The notes below the pieces were generated by a model. The model searched no databases. It was not told the origin of the DNA and saw nothing but the letters and a program-made list of their open reading frames with translations. Below are positions 52,759-61,448 of a stretch of DNA of 64,000 nucleotides, in pieces. The translations under genes and the position numbers were made by a program. Origin of the DNA: an uncultured Olleya sp. (GTDB lineage Bacteria > Bacteroidota > Bacteroidia > Flavobacteriales > Flavobacteriaceae); assembly GCA_947503885.1 (NCBI GenBank), contig CANNFD010000004.1:62001-126000 (forward strand), in the 5' to 3' direction. Within the stretch, counting starts at the first letter, position 1; each line of letters begins with the position of its first letter.

Positions 52759-55203
52759 TTACATAAACCCGCCACCAGATTTAGTATCGTCGTCTCTTTG
52801 TTTTCGGGATTTAGCTCTGTATTTTCCGCCTCCAAAACGATACGATAATCTACCAGATATTTGTTGACTTTCCCAATTAAATTGTCCTACTTGTAAAAAA
52901 GGTCTTTCGCCTTCAAACTTAGCATACATGGTATCAAAAATATCGTTATAGCTTAAGCTAAAACTAGCTTTGCCTTGTAAAAAGCTATAGCGCATACCTA
53001 AATTAACCATTAGCATATCATTCATTTCAAATTGGATGTTTTTGTTTTTACCACTATACATTCCAAATGCAGATAAGCTTAATGCTTTAGTAACTTTAAA
53101 GTTGTTAAAGGCTCTAATATTCCAAACTACATTATCTACTTTAACCGTATTTAATACAATGTCTTGGTTAGTGTCAAAAGACTCGGCAAGACTTTTTTGG
53201 GTTTGAGAGTACAAATCAAAACTAGCATTAAGACTCCACCACTTAGTCGGTCTATAATTGGACGATAATTCTAATCCGTAGGCAGTCGAGTTGTCAAAAT
53301 TTAAGTTTGTAAAAAACAATCTATTAGTATCATCTCTATCAATTAAGATGGCTTGTTGTATTTCGTCTTCAATAATTCTATAAAATACACCAGCTGTAAT
53401 ACTTCCGTTTTTTAGCTGTCTAGTATAATTAGTCTCAATAGAGTTTGTAAACTGCGGTCTTAACTCTTGATTACCAAATTGAGAAATTAAAGGTGTGCTC
53501 CATTCTGGTAAAGGGTTAACTTGTCCAATACCTGGACGGTCTACACGTCTGCTATAATTAATTTGATAGGCATTTTTATCTGAGGGTGTGTAAGTTAAAA
53601 ATGCAGATGGATATAATTTAAAATAATCATTATCAAAGGGTATAGCGGTTTCTGCATTTGAAGCTAAATCTTTTTTAAAGGCTTCAGAGTCTACAGCAAC
53701 AGTCTCTGCACGTAAACCAACTTGGTAGCTCCACTTATCTAATGTTTTTCCATATGTAGCATAGGCAGAGTAGATGTCTCGTGTATAATCAAAGGTTGTA
53801 GTTGTAGGAATATAATCTCCAGATTGATTAGTCTCTCTAGCATCAGACTTGTAAAAAATTGACGTGTTAAAAAGTCGTGCTTGAACCCCTAATTCTAACT
53901 TAGTAGTTTCATTTAATGGGTTAGTATAATCAAGATTAATTGTAGAGCTACGTCTGTCTGTATCTGTGTTTTCGATAAAATTTGGACGTTGAGAACTGTA
54001 AAAGTTGTTGTTTGAATCTCCAAACCCATCATAGATATTATGGTCAACTTCAAGCTCTATATTATGGCCTTCATCATTAAAGTCATGCTTGTAATTAAAA
54101 TTGTATTGTTCAGAATCATTTTCGTTATCGTTTCTAGTAAACTGTGTTTCGTTTAAAGAAGGATTATTCAAATATGTAATCCCAGAATTAACATTAACCC
54201 AGCTGTCAAAAATATTTTGATTTGTAAATACAGAAATTGTGTTCTTTTCGTCAAAATAATAATCAACACCAACTTTAAACATATGTGATTTGTTATTATT
54301 TAAAATGTCAAAATTTTGCTGAATGTTTTGCTCGACTCTACTAATTTCTCCATAATTAAAATTTTTGGTAACGCTATTACTGTAAGACCCGTAAAAGTTG
54401 AATTTTCCGTTACGGTAATTTGCATCAATAGAACTGTTAAACTTAGCTTCTATATCATGAGCTACTCCAATATTGATGTTACCGTTAAATCCGATTTTTG
54501 TGTTTTTATGAAGTATAATATTAATAATACCGCTCATACCTTCAGGGTTATATTTTGCGGATGGATTAGTAATTAACTCTATACTTTTTATAGATGAAGA
54601 AGGGATTTGTTTTAATAATTGGTCAGCAGGAATATTTGATAATTTTCCATCTACCATAACTCTTACATTTTGGTTACCACGTAAGCTTATAGCTCCCGAT
54701 TGCTGATCTACGCTAACCGAAGGTAAATTATTCATAATCTCGCTAGCAGTTGCGCCAGCGGTTTGTAAATCTTTACCGATAGTAATAACTTTTCTGTCTA
54801 CTTTTTGTTGTATGGTTGAGGTTTCTGCAACAATAGTGACTTCGTCTAGGCTAGTAGCAGCTTCCTCTAAATTAATGGTGCCTAGATCTATTTTATTATT
54901 AGCTTTAGTAATAACAATCGTTTTAGTTTGTGGTAAAAAACCTAAATATTCAATAGTAATAATATTGTTGCCCTCAGGGATTTGATTCACTTCAAAATCA
55001 CCATTATTGTTTGTAATACCTCCGGTAATTAAATTATTATTGGTGTCCTTAACAATAACATTTACATAGGGTAACGGTTGATTAAGTGATACGTCTAAAA
55101 CGTGACCAAAAATTGTTCCGATTTTAGGTTGTGGACTTGTTTTCTCTTGTGCTTGCACGCTAAAGGCTGCCAATAGCAATGCGATGATTAGTAGTTTTTT
55201 CAT
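52759..55203 (-). CDS. TonB-dependent receptor-like outer membrane protein
   Basis: 814 residues with signal peptide (LLIIALLLAAFSVQAQ). Residues about 25-110 form a CarboxypepD_reg-like domain (FGHVLDVSLNQPLPYVNVIV). A plug domain follows (ATASEIMNNLPSVSVDQQSG, VRVMVDGKLSNIPADQLLKQ, SIELITNPSAKYNPEGMSGI). An outer membrane beta-barrel of about 550 residues comes next. The C terminus is basic and glycine-rich and lacks the terminal aromatic residue of classical porins. It likely imports a substrate across the outer membrane. No SusD-like gene follows, so this is not a standard Sus pair. Confidence 0.85.
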   Translation of the reverse strand: MKKLLIIALLLAAFSVQAQEKTSPQPKIGTIFGHVLDVSLNQPLPYVNVIVKDTNNNLITGGITNNNGDFEVNQIPEGNNIITIEYLGFLPQTKTIVITKANNKIDLGTINLEEAATSLDEVTIVAETSTIQQKVDRKVITIGKDLQTAGATASEIMNNLPSVSVDQQSGAISLRGNQNVRVMVDGKLSNIPADQLLKQIPSSSIKSIELITNPSAKYNPEGMSGIINIILHKNTKIGFNGNINIGVAHDIEAKFNSSIDANYRNGKFNFYGSYSNSVTKNFNYGEISRVEQNIQQNFDILNNNKSHMFKVGVDYYFDEKNTISVFTNQNIFDSWVNVNSGITYLNNPSLNETQFTRNDNENDSEQYNFNYKHDFNDEGHNIELEVDHNIYDGFGDSNNNFYSSQRPNFIENTDTDRRSSTINLDYTNPLNETTKLELGVQARLFNTSIFYKSDARETNQSGDYIPTTTTFDYTRDIYSAYATYGKTLDKWSYQVGLRAETVAVDSEAFKKDLASNAETAIPFDNDYFKLYPSAFLTYTPSDKNAYQINYSRRVDRPGIGQVNPLPEWSTPLISQFGNQELRPQFTNSIETNYTRQLKNGSITAGVFYRIIEDEIQQAILIDRDDTNRLFFTNLNFDNSTAYGLELSSNYRPTKWWSLNASFDLYSQTQKSLAESFDTNQDIVLNTVKVDNVVWNIRAFNNFKVTKALSLSAFGMYSGKNKNIQFEMNDMLMVNLGMRYSFLQGKASFSLSYNDIFDTMYAKFEGERPFLQVGQFNWESQQISGRLSYRFGGGKYRAKSRKQRDDDTKSGGGFM

Positions 55204-55311
55204 TGGTTGATTTATAGATTAATTGATTGATGAGTTTTTGATATAATATAAAGACGCCTAAAATGTTAATCTGTTACTGTATATTTACTATAATTTAAAA
55301 TTTTAACATTT

Positions 55312-55674
55312 ATGAGTAAGAAAACTTTAGTAATTGGAGCGTCTTTAAAACTAGATAGATATAGTAATATTGCAATACGTAGATTGGTTAAGTATAACCA
55401 TGAAACTGTAGCTTTTGGTATGAAAGCAGGGGATGTTGCGGGTGTTAGTATTGATACAGAATTAAAGCAATATAAAGACATCGATACAGTAACTTTATAT
55501 TTAAACCCAACAAGGCAAAAAGACTACTATAATTATATTGTAAGTTTAAAACCTAATCGTGTTGTATTTAATCCAGGAACAGAAAACCCTGAGTTTTATA
55601 CAATTTTAAAAGAAAATAATATTGATTTTGAAGTCGCTTGTACTTTAGTGCTTTTAGGAACTAATCAGTATTAG
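55312..55674 (+). CDS. CoA-binding domain protein
   Basis: 120 residues. The Rossmann-like CoA-binding domain is complete: TLVIGASLKLDRYSNIAIRRL at 5-25, the central strands, and a late VVFNPGTENPEFYTIL. It resembles the stand-alone YccU-like CoA-binding proteins. Function is unknown. It ends three bases before the stop of the convergent symporter gene. Confidence 0.85.
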   Translation: MSKKTLVIGASLKLDRYSNIAIRRLVKYNHETVAFGMKAGDVAGVSIDTELKQYKDIDTVTLYLNPTRQKDYYNYIVSLKPNRVVFNPGTENPEFYTILKENNIDFEVACTLVLLGTNQY

Positions 55675-55677
55675 TTT

Positions 55678-57156
55678 TTAGTTTTTAGTTTTTTTTTTTG
55701 AAATTAATAACAGCCCTATAAAGGTAATTAATCCATTTAAAGGTAAAATCTCCCAATGAAACTGATAGCTGCCTATTAAGCTATCCGGTAAATTTGCAGG
55801 CAATTCTGTAATTATATAAGTTATTATTATTGAAGCTAATCCAATAACCCAAGCAAATTTATCTTTAATACTACGCTTGGTAAGTATACCAAAAGCAAAA
55901 AGCCCCAATAAAGGACCGTAAGTAAAGGTTGCAAATTTAAAAAGGTTGTTAACTACACTACCTTCTAATTCGTTAAAAATAACAACAACAATAATTAAAA
56001 GTAAAGAGACACCAATGTGTACTTTTTTACGAAGCGGTTTTTGTTGAGCTTCAGGTAGTTTTTCAATATTTAAAAAGTCAATTGAAAAAGAAGTGGTTAA
56101 GGAAGTTAAAGCGCTATCTGCACTGCTATAAGCAGCAGCTATTAGTCCAATTAAAAATGTGATTTGTAAGCCTAGACCCAACCCTTGATTCATAGCTATT
56201 TCAGGAAACAATAAATCGGTTCTAACTTTACCATCAACTTCAGGTATTGTAACCCCAAATTGTTCTGAATATATAAATAACAAAGCACCTAATGATAAAA
56301 AGATAACATTTACAAAGACCAATAAAACAGACATGCTAAACATATTTTTCTTAGCATCACTCGGGCTTTTACAGGTTAGATTTTTTTGCATCATATCTTG
56401 GTCTAAACCAGTCATTGCAATGGTTATAAAAATACCTCCAATAAAGTATTTCCAGAAATAAACTTTATTATTAACATCGTCAAAAAAGAATAATTGACTT
56501 TTAGCTTTAAAGGCTTCCTTGCTAAAGACTTCTGTGATAGACCAATCTAATTTATTTACAATTAAAACAATTGCAACAATAACAGACGTTAGCATTGCGA
56601 TAGTTTGTAACGTGTCAGTCCAAACTATAGTTTTGATACCACCACGGTTAGTGTATAACCAAATTAATAATATAGAGATTACAACAGTAATCCAAAAGGG
56701 CACGCCTAAAGCTTCAAATACAATATATTGCATTGCTAAAGCCACTAAAAACAGTCTAAAAGCAGCACCAGTAACACGAGACAATAAAAAGAAAAAGGCA
56801 CCAGTTTTATAACTTACGGTTCCAAAACGTTGCTCTAAGTATTGATAAATTGAAGTTACATTTAGTTTGTAGTATAAAGGAAGTAATACTAAAAGGACGA
56901 TTAGATATCCAACAAAAAATCCAAAAACTCCTTGCATATATGCAAATTGTTGACCTTCTATTAAACCAGGAACAGAGATAAAGGTGACGCCAGATAATGA
57001 GGCGCCAATCATACCAAATGCAACAACATACCAAGGCGATTGTTTTTTTCCTTTAAAAAAGACATCGTTAGAGTCGTCTTTACCAGTAAAATAGGAGATT
57101 AAAATTAGTACACCAAAATAGGCAGCTATTAATAAAAGGATTTGTATTGAAGTCAT
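55678..57156 (-). CDS. Sodium:solute symporter
   Basis: 492 residues with about 13 membrane helices. Family segments include GASLSGVTFISVPGLI (near 50-65), YNxGG-like VWTDTLQTIAMLTSVIVA and the late LIAAAYSSADSALTSLTT. The substrate is not obvious; the group includes sugar, proline and nucleoside symporters. A TAATTTTG promoter box is at 57183-57190, 27 bases upstream. It is convergent with the CoA-binding gene. Confidence 0.88.
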   Translation of the reverse strand: MTSIQILLLIAAYFGVLILISYFTGKDDSNDVFFKGKKQSPWYVVAFGMIGASLSGVTFISVPGLIEGQQFAYMQGVFGFFVGYLIVLLVLLPLYYKLNVTSIYQYLEQRFGTVSYKTGAFFFLLSRVTGAAFRLFLVALAMQYIVFEALGVPFWITVVISILLIWLYTNRGGIKTIVWTDTLQTIAMLTSVIVAIVLIVNKLDWSITEVFSKEAFKAKSQLFFFDDVNNKVYFWKYFIGGIFITIAMTGLDQDMMQKNLTCKSPSDAKKNMFSMSVLLVFVNVIFLSLGALLFIYSEQFGVTIPEVDGKVRTDLLFPEIAMNQGLGLGLQITFLIGLIAAAYSSADSALTSLTTSFSIDFLNIEKLPEAQQKPLRKKVHIGVSLLLIIVVVIFNELEGSVVNNLFKFATFTYGPLLGLFAFGILTKRSIKDKFAWVIGLASIIITYIITELPANLPDSLIGSYQFHWEILPLNGLITFIGLLLISKKKTKN

Positions 57157-57182
57157 AATTATTTTTTGTCAGTGCCAAAGTA

Positions 57183-57190
57183 CAAAATTA
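57183..57190 (-). promoter_or_regulatory. -7 promoter box (TAATTTTG) of the symporter gene
   Basis: TAATTTTG on the minus strand matches TAnnTTTG. A clear -33 TTG is absent. Confidence 0.4.
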
Positions 57191-57311
57191 GTAAAAAGGA
57201 CTAATGCTAATAATTATAAAATTATTAGTCAAGACTACTCGGTTTAAAAATTAAGTTATCAATTAGTCTATTCTTAACAAAAATAAATTCGTGAATCAGT
57301 AGCAAAAGCAT

Positions 57312-57319
57312 TAATTTTG
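57312..57319 (+). promoter_or_regulatory. -7 promoter box (TAATTTTG) of recR
   Basis: TAATTTTG lies six bases before the recR ATG, so the leader would be extremely short or leaderless. It would drive the recR-glycosyltransferase-PRTase-HAD operon. Confidence 0.4.
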
Positions 57320-57324
57320 TAGTT

Positions 57325-57942
57325 ATGGAATTTTCTTCAAAACTTCTTGAAAATGCAGTAAACGAGATCTCGCAATTACCAGGTATTGGTAAGCGTACGG
57401 CATTGCGTTTAGCATTACATTTATTACGTCAGCCCAAAGAGCATACTCATAATTTAAGTCATGCACTGCTTAATATGGTTAACGATTTAAAGCTGTGCAA
57501 ATCTTGTCATAATATTAGCGACAACCTGTTATGTGACATTTGTTCTAACCCATTACGAAAAGAAGATGTCGTTTGTGTAGTCGAAGATATTAGAGATGTC
57601 ATGGCTATTGAGAATACAGCATCGCATAAAGGGTTGTATCATGTGTTAGGCGGAAAAATATCGCCAATGGATGGTGTTGGACCACACGATTTAAACATAC
57701 CTAGTTTAATACAAAAAGTAAAAACAGGAAAAATAAAAGAATTGATATTTGCATTAAGTCCAACTATGGAAGGTGACACCACTAATTTTTATATTTATAA
57801 GCAGATAAAAGATTTTAATATTGAAACATCAACAATCGCTAGAGGAATATCTGTTGGTGACGAGCTTGAATATGCAGACGAGATTACTTTAGGACGAAGT
57901 ATATTAAATAGAATTCCGTTTGAGTCTTCCTTGAAATTATAA
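57325..57942 (+). CDS. recR: Recombination mediator RecR
   Basis: 205 residues. The helix-hairpin-helix region is [18 protein letters not shown] (18-35). The C4 zinc site is at [16 protein letters not shown] (57-72) and the Toprim domain follows with [11 protein letters not shown]. RecR with RecF and RecO loads RecA at gaps. It is complete and typical. A glycosyltransferase gene starts 10 bases after its stop, so recR heads a transcript that continues into a polysaccharide-type gene cluster. Confidence 0.95.
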   Translation: MEFSSKLLENAVNEISQLPGIGKRTALRLALHLLRQPKEHTHNLSHALLNMVNDLKLCKSCHNISDNLLCDICSNPLRKEDVVCVVEDIRDVMAIENTASHKGLYHVLGGKISPMDGVGPHDLNIPSLIQKVKTGKIKELIFALSPTMEGDTTNFYIYKQIKDFNIETSTIARGISVGDELEYADEITLGRSILNRIPFESSLKL

Positions 57943-57952
57943 TTCTATAATA

Positions 57953-58759
57953 ATGGAGCATCTATTAGCCGTTTTATTGCCACACTACAATAATATTGAA
58001 GGGCTAGATGCTACGTTACAATCTTTGACAACTGAAGCTGAAGATTTTACAGTTATTATTATCGATGACGGTAGCGATAACCAAAAGCAGGTAGAAACAC
58101 TAGTCCAATCGTATAAAAAACAACTGCATATCACTTTAATCAAACAGCCAATATGTTTAGGTGTTACAAAGACACTTAATAACGGATTAACCTATATATT
58201 AAAACAAAAACATTTTATTTATATAGCAAGGATTGATGCAGGAGATCGCTGTATAAATAACAGGTTTAAGAAGCAATTAGAAGCATTTAAGTTGGACTCA
58301 AATTTAGGGATAGTCTCAAGTTGGGTCACTTTTGTGGATACAAGTAATACATTCTTGTTTAACTTTAAGCCACCAACAACTTATAAAAAAATAAAGCAAA
58401 ATATTTATAAATACAATCCATTTGTTCATCCAGCTGTAATGTATAAATCAGAGGTGGTGGAGACTATCGGGATGTATCCCGAAAACTACCCTGCATTAGA
58501 GGATCATGCTTATTTTTTTAAAATGATTAAGCAATATAAAGCCAAAATTTTGCCACAATTTCTTTTAGAATATGAAGTCAACCCTAAAAGTATTTCCGCT
58601 TTAAAGCGAAAAGAGCAAACCAAAAGTAGAATTAAGTTATTTTTAAACAATTATAACTTTACATTTACAGCAACTGTTGGGTTAATTAGGGCTTTTATAA
58701 CTAATATTATACCTCAAAAAACAATGCTATATTTTAAAAAGACTGTTTTCTATAAATAA
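57953..58759 (+). CDS. Family 2 glycosyltransferase
   Basis: 268 residues. The GT-A fold is shown by LLAVLLPHYNNIEGLDATLQ (4-23), the nucleotide motif IIIDDGSDN (35-43) and DAGD (95-98), in the place of the DxD metal motif. The acceptor-side region has ALEDHAYFFKMIK. There is no membrane helix, so it would act at the inner face of the cytoplasmic membrane. The sequence between 58593 and 58611, inside the frame, is a copy of the TTTCCGC palindrome family, translated as ISALKR. It begins a tight cluster with a phosphoribosyltransferase and a HAD protein. Confidence 0.85.
   Translation: MEHLLAVLLPHYNNIEGLDATLQSLTTEAEDFTVIIIDDGSDNQKQVETLVQSYKKQLHITLIKQPICLGVTKTLNNGLTYILKQKHFIYIARIDAGDRCINNRFKKQLEAFKLDSNLGIVSSWVTFVDTSNTFLFNFKPPTTYKKIKQNIYKYNPFVHPAVMYKSEVVETIGMYPENYPALEDHAYFFKMIKQYKAKILPQFLLEYEVNPKSISALKRKEQTKSRIKLFLNNYNFTFTATVGLIRAFITNIIPQKTMLYFKKTVFYK
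58593..58611. repeat. TTTCCGC-family palindrome inside the glycosyltransferase gene
   Basis: TTTCCGCTTTAAAGCGAAA, a near-perfect palindrome, lies within the reading frame and is translated as part of ISALKRK. The frame is unbroken. It suggests that the repeat family can occur within genes. Confidence 0.5.
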
Positions 58760-58760
58760 A

Positions 58761-59336
58761 ATGGAGGTAATTACATTACATAATAATGCTTTTAAAGAGG
58801 ATAGTTTGAAGCTGATTTCAAAACTAAAACTTAAGCCAGACTTAGTATTAGGTGTTTTAACTGGTGGAGGCTATTTGCTTGAGGTAGTAAAAAATGACCC
58901 TCAACTAAAAAACAGCTTATTTAAGTCAGTAACTTTACAACGAAAGTCAACAAGTATAAAAAAAAGATTTTTTAAAAAAGTATTGCCCCTTTTGCCATAT
59001 CTTATTTTAAATTGGTTGCGTATTAAAGAATCTAAGCAAGTAGAAAAAAAAATACATAAATTAAATGTAAACGCGCTTAAAAATAAGAGGGTTGATTTCA
59101 GTTTTAATGAAATACAGATAAAAGGTATAAAAAACATTCTTATTATTGATGATGCTTTAGATACCGGAAAAACAATGTTTATTGTTAAAAACAACTTGCA
59201 GCATTGGTTTCCAAATGCAAAAATAGAGATAGCTGTAATAGCCTGGACAATTGAAGCTTCAATTGTAAAACCAGATTATTACCTATATAAAAAAAAACTA
59301 GTTCGATTTCCGTGGTCTAATGATTATAAACGATAA
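58761..59336 (+). CDS. Phosphoribosyltransferase-like protein
   Basis: 191 residues. The PRPP-binding signature is ILIIDDALDTGKT (126-138), preceded by the pyrophosphate-loop-like GVLTGGGYLLEVV (31-43). The C terminus FPWSND is like that of other type I PRTases. A basic hydrophobic stretch near 65-90 (KKRFFKKVLPLLPYLILNWLRIK) may bind the membrane or a lipid-linked acceptor. It starts one base after the glycosyltransferase stop and overlaps the HAD gene by 17 bases. The neighbours suggest the ribosyl group goes to a glycan rather than to a base. Confidence 0.75.
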   Translation: MEVITLHNNAFKEDSLKLISKLKLKPDLVLGVLTGGGYLLEVVKNDPQLKNSLFKSVTLQRKSTSIKKRFFKKVLPLLPYLILNWLRIKESKQVEKKIHKLNVNALKNKRVDFSFNEIQIKGIKNILIIDDALDTGKTMFIVKNNLQHWFPNAKIEIAVIAWTIEASIVKPDYYLYKKKLVRFPWSNDYKR

Positions 59337-59958
59337 AAATTCAAATAAAAAAGTACTTATAGTAGATTTGGATGGTACGTTATATAGCATTAATACCTTT
59401 CATTATTTTATTAAGTATTTAGTCCGATTTAGTATAGTAACTATTAATATATTATTGTTGTTAAGGCTTGTAAAGGCTATGATTTTAAGGGTGTTGGGTG
59501 TTATAGAGCATTCCAAAATGAAATTTATAATTCTAAAAGCAATCCAAAACAATCAAAAGATAAATTATAACGCATTTGTAGATAGTATTGTAAACTATAA
59601 AAATCAATTACCGCAATTGGAGAATTCTAGTTTTGATATTAAAGTATTAGCTACAGCTGCACCTAGTTGTTATGCAACTATTATTGCTAAAAATGAGGGG
59701 TTTACTTCATGTTTAGCAACTAATTTTACAGAGACTAGTTATCATCAAAACTTTGAAAATGTAAGAGAGGTAAAAAAACAAAACGTACTTGGTTATTTAA
59801 AAACAAAAGGTGTGTTGGATGTACATACAATTATAACAGACCATTATGATGATTTACCTTTAATTAAAATTTCAAAACAAGTAATTTTAGTCAATCCTAA
59901 TAAAGAGACACAAAATATACTACTTGAAAACCAAATATTTTTTAATATTGCAAAGTAA
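59320..59958 (+). CDS. HAD-superfamily phosphatase-like protein
   Basis: 212 residues. Motif I is VLIVDLDGTLYS (Asp16, Asp18), motif II lies in VLATAAPSCYA (Thr112 or Ser116), and motif IV is IITDHYDDLPL (Asp174, Asp177/178). Between motif I and the core there is a hydrophobic cap region (YLVRFSIVTINILLLLRLVKAMIL, about 33-56) that could be a membrane-associated helix. HAD enzymes of this size often remove phosphate from sugar phosphates. In this cluster it could dephosphorylate a phosphoribosylated glycan. Translation is coupled to the PRTase gene. Confidence 0.8.
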   Translation: MIINDKNSNKKVLIVDLDGTLYSINTFHYFIKYLVRFSIVTINILLLLRLVKAMILRVLGVIEHSKMKFIILKAIQNNQKINYNAFVDSIVNYKNQLPQLENSSFDIKVLATAAPSCYATIIAKNEGFTSCLATNFTETSYHQNFENVREVKKQNVLGYLKTKGVLDVHTIITDHYDDLPLIKISKQVILVNPNKETQNILLENQIFFNIAK

Positions 59959-60026
59959 ATCAAATCATTAACGTTTTTTTAAGTTTATGTTTTAAACTTA
60001 ATTAGTTAAATGATTGATTTTTTTAT

Positions 60027-60034
60027 TAATTTTG
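60027..60034 (+). promoter_or_regulatory. -7 promoter box (TAATTTTG) of the E2 gene
   Basis: TAATTTTG matches TAnnTTTG, 38 bases before the ATG at 60072. The -33 region is not clear. Confidence 0.45.
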
Positions 60035-60071
60035 CAATTCAACACAGTAAAAAGACTATTAGATTATTAAT

Positions 60072-61391
60072 ATGGCAAGATTTGAACTTAAATTACCAAA
60101 AATGGGAGAGAGCGTTGCAGAAGCAACAATTACCTCTTGGTTAAAAGAAGTTGGTGACACTATAGAAGCGGATGAGGCAGTTTTAGAAATTGCAACAGAT
60201 AAAGTAGATAGCGAAGTACCCAGTGAGGTAGATGGTGTTCTAGTTGAAATTCTATTTAACGTTGACGATGTTGTTCAGGTAGGCCAAACTATTGCTGTAA
60301 TTGAAACAGAAGGAGAAGGTGGTGTAACTACCGAAGAAGCTCCTAAATCAGAAACAAGTTCTGCACCTGCGCCAGTTGCAGCTCAAGAAGTTGCTAAAAC
60401 TGTAGAGGTTGCACAACAAGCAACCCAACCATTAGCATCTAACGATGATCGCTTTTACTCGCCATTAGTAAAAAACATGGCTAAAGCAGAAGGGATTTCT
60501 CAATCAGAACTTGATGCAATTAATGGAACAGGAAAAGATGGTCGTGTTACTAAAAACGACATGATTACTTATTTAGAAAACAGAGGTAATCAACCAGTTA
60601 AAGCTGCAGCACAAACTACAGCAGCGACTCCGTCAGCACCAAAACAACAAGCAAAACCTAAGGCACCAACTCAAGTTGCTGCAGGAGATGAGATTATAGA
60701 AATGACCAGAATGGGTAAATTAATTGCTCATCATATGGTGGAATCTGTTCAAACTAGTGCTCACGTACAAAGTTTTATTGAAGCAGATGTTACTAATATA
60801 TGGAATTGGCGTAAAAAAGTAAAAGATAGCTTTGCAAAACGCGAAGGTCAAAACTTAACTTTTACTCCAATATTTATGGAGGCTGTTGCTAAAGCATTAC
60901 GTGACTTTCCAATGATGAATATCTCTTTACAAGGAGATACTATTGTCAAAAAGAAAAATATAAACCTTGGTATGGCTGCAGCTTTACCGGATGGTAATTT
61001 AATTGTACCAGTTATTAAAAATGCAGATCAACTTAATTTAGTTGGTATGACTAAGCAAGTTAATGATTTGGCAGGACGTGCTAGAGATGGTAAGTTGTCG
61101 CCAGACGATATACAAGGTGGGACTTATACAGTAACTAACGTTGGTACTTTTGGTAGTATAATGGGTACGCCAATTATCAACCAACCACAAGTGGGTATTT
61201 TAGCGTTAGGTGCAATACGTAAAGTGCCAGCGGTTATTGAAACACCTGATGGCGATTTTATCGGAATCCGTTACAAAATGTTCCTATCTCACAGTTATGA
61301 TCACAGAGTTGTAAATGGTGCATTAGGAGGTCAATTTGTTAAAGCGGTTAAGGATTATTTAGAAGCTTGGGATAAAAACAGAGAGATATAA
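60072..61391 (+). CDS. 2-oxo acid dehydrogenase E2 (dihydrolipoyl acyltransferase)
   Basis: 439 residues. The lipoyl domain (1-80) has the target lysine in LEIATDKVDSEVPS. A linker rich in Ala and Pro is followed by the E3/E1-binding domain (about 128-170, SPLVKNMAKAEGISQSEL). The catalytic domain (about 215-439) ends with SHSYDHRVVNGALGGQFV, which contains the HxxxDG-type active site as HRVVNG. Only one lipoyl domain is present. Whether it serves the pyruvate, 2-oxoglutarate or branched-chain complex cannot be decided from sequence; no E1 or E3 gene is adjacent. Confidence 0.9.
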   Translation: MARFELKLPKMGESVAEATITSWLKEVGDTIEADEAVLEIATDKVDSEVPSEVDGVLVEILFNVDDVVQVGQTIAVIETEGEGGVTTEEAPKSETSSAPAPVAAQEVAKTVEVAQQATQPLASNDDRFYSPLVKNMAKAEGISQSELDAINGTGKDGRVTKNDMITYLENRGNQPVKAAAQTTAATPSAPKQQAKPKAPTQVAAGDEIIEMTRMGKLIAHHMVESVQTSAHVQSFIEADVTNIWNWRKKVKDSFAKREGQNLTFTPIFMEAVAKALRDFPMMNISLQGDTIVKKKNINLGMAAALPDGNLIVPVIKNADQLNLVGMTKQVNDLAGRARDGKLSPDDIQGGTYTVTNVGTFGSIMGTPIINQPQVGILALGAIRKVPAVIETPDGDFIGIRYKMFLSHSYDHRVVNGALGGQFVKAVKDYLEAWDKNREI

Positions 61392-61410
61392 AAAGTATTA
61401 TTATTTAGTA

Positions 61411-61442
61411 AAAAAGCACAATCCTAGGATTGTGCTTTTTTT
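61411..61442. terminator. Bidirectional terminator of E2 and the thioredoxin-like gene
   Basis: GCACAATCCTAGGATTGTGC (61416-61435) is a perfect palindrome flanked by five A and seven T. It differs from the pepD terminator at 17837-17856 only in the central two base pairs on each side. Confidence 0.92.
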
Positions 61443-61448
61443 ATATGT

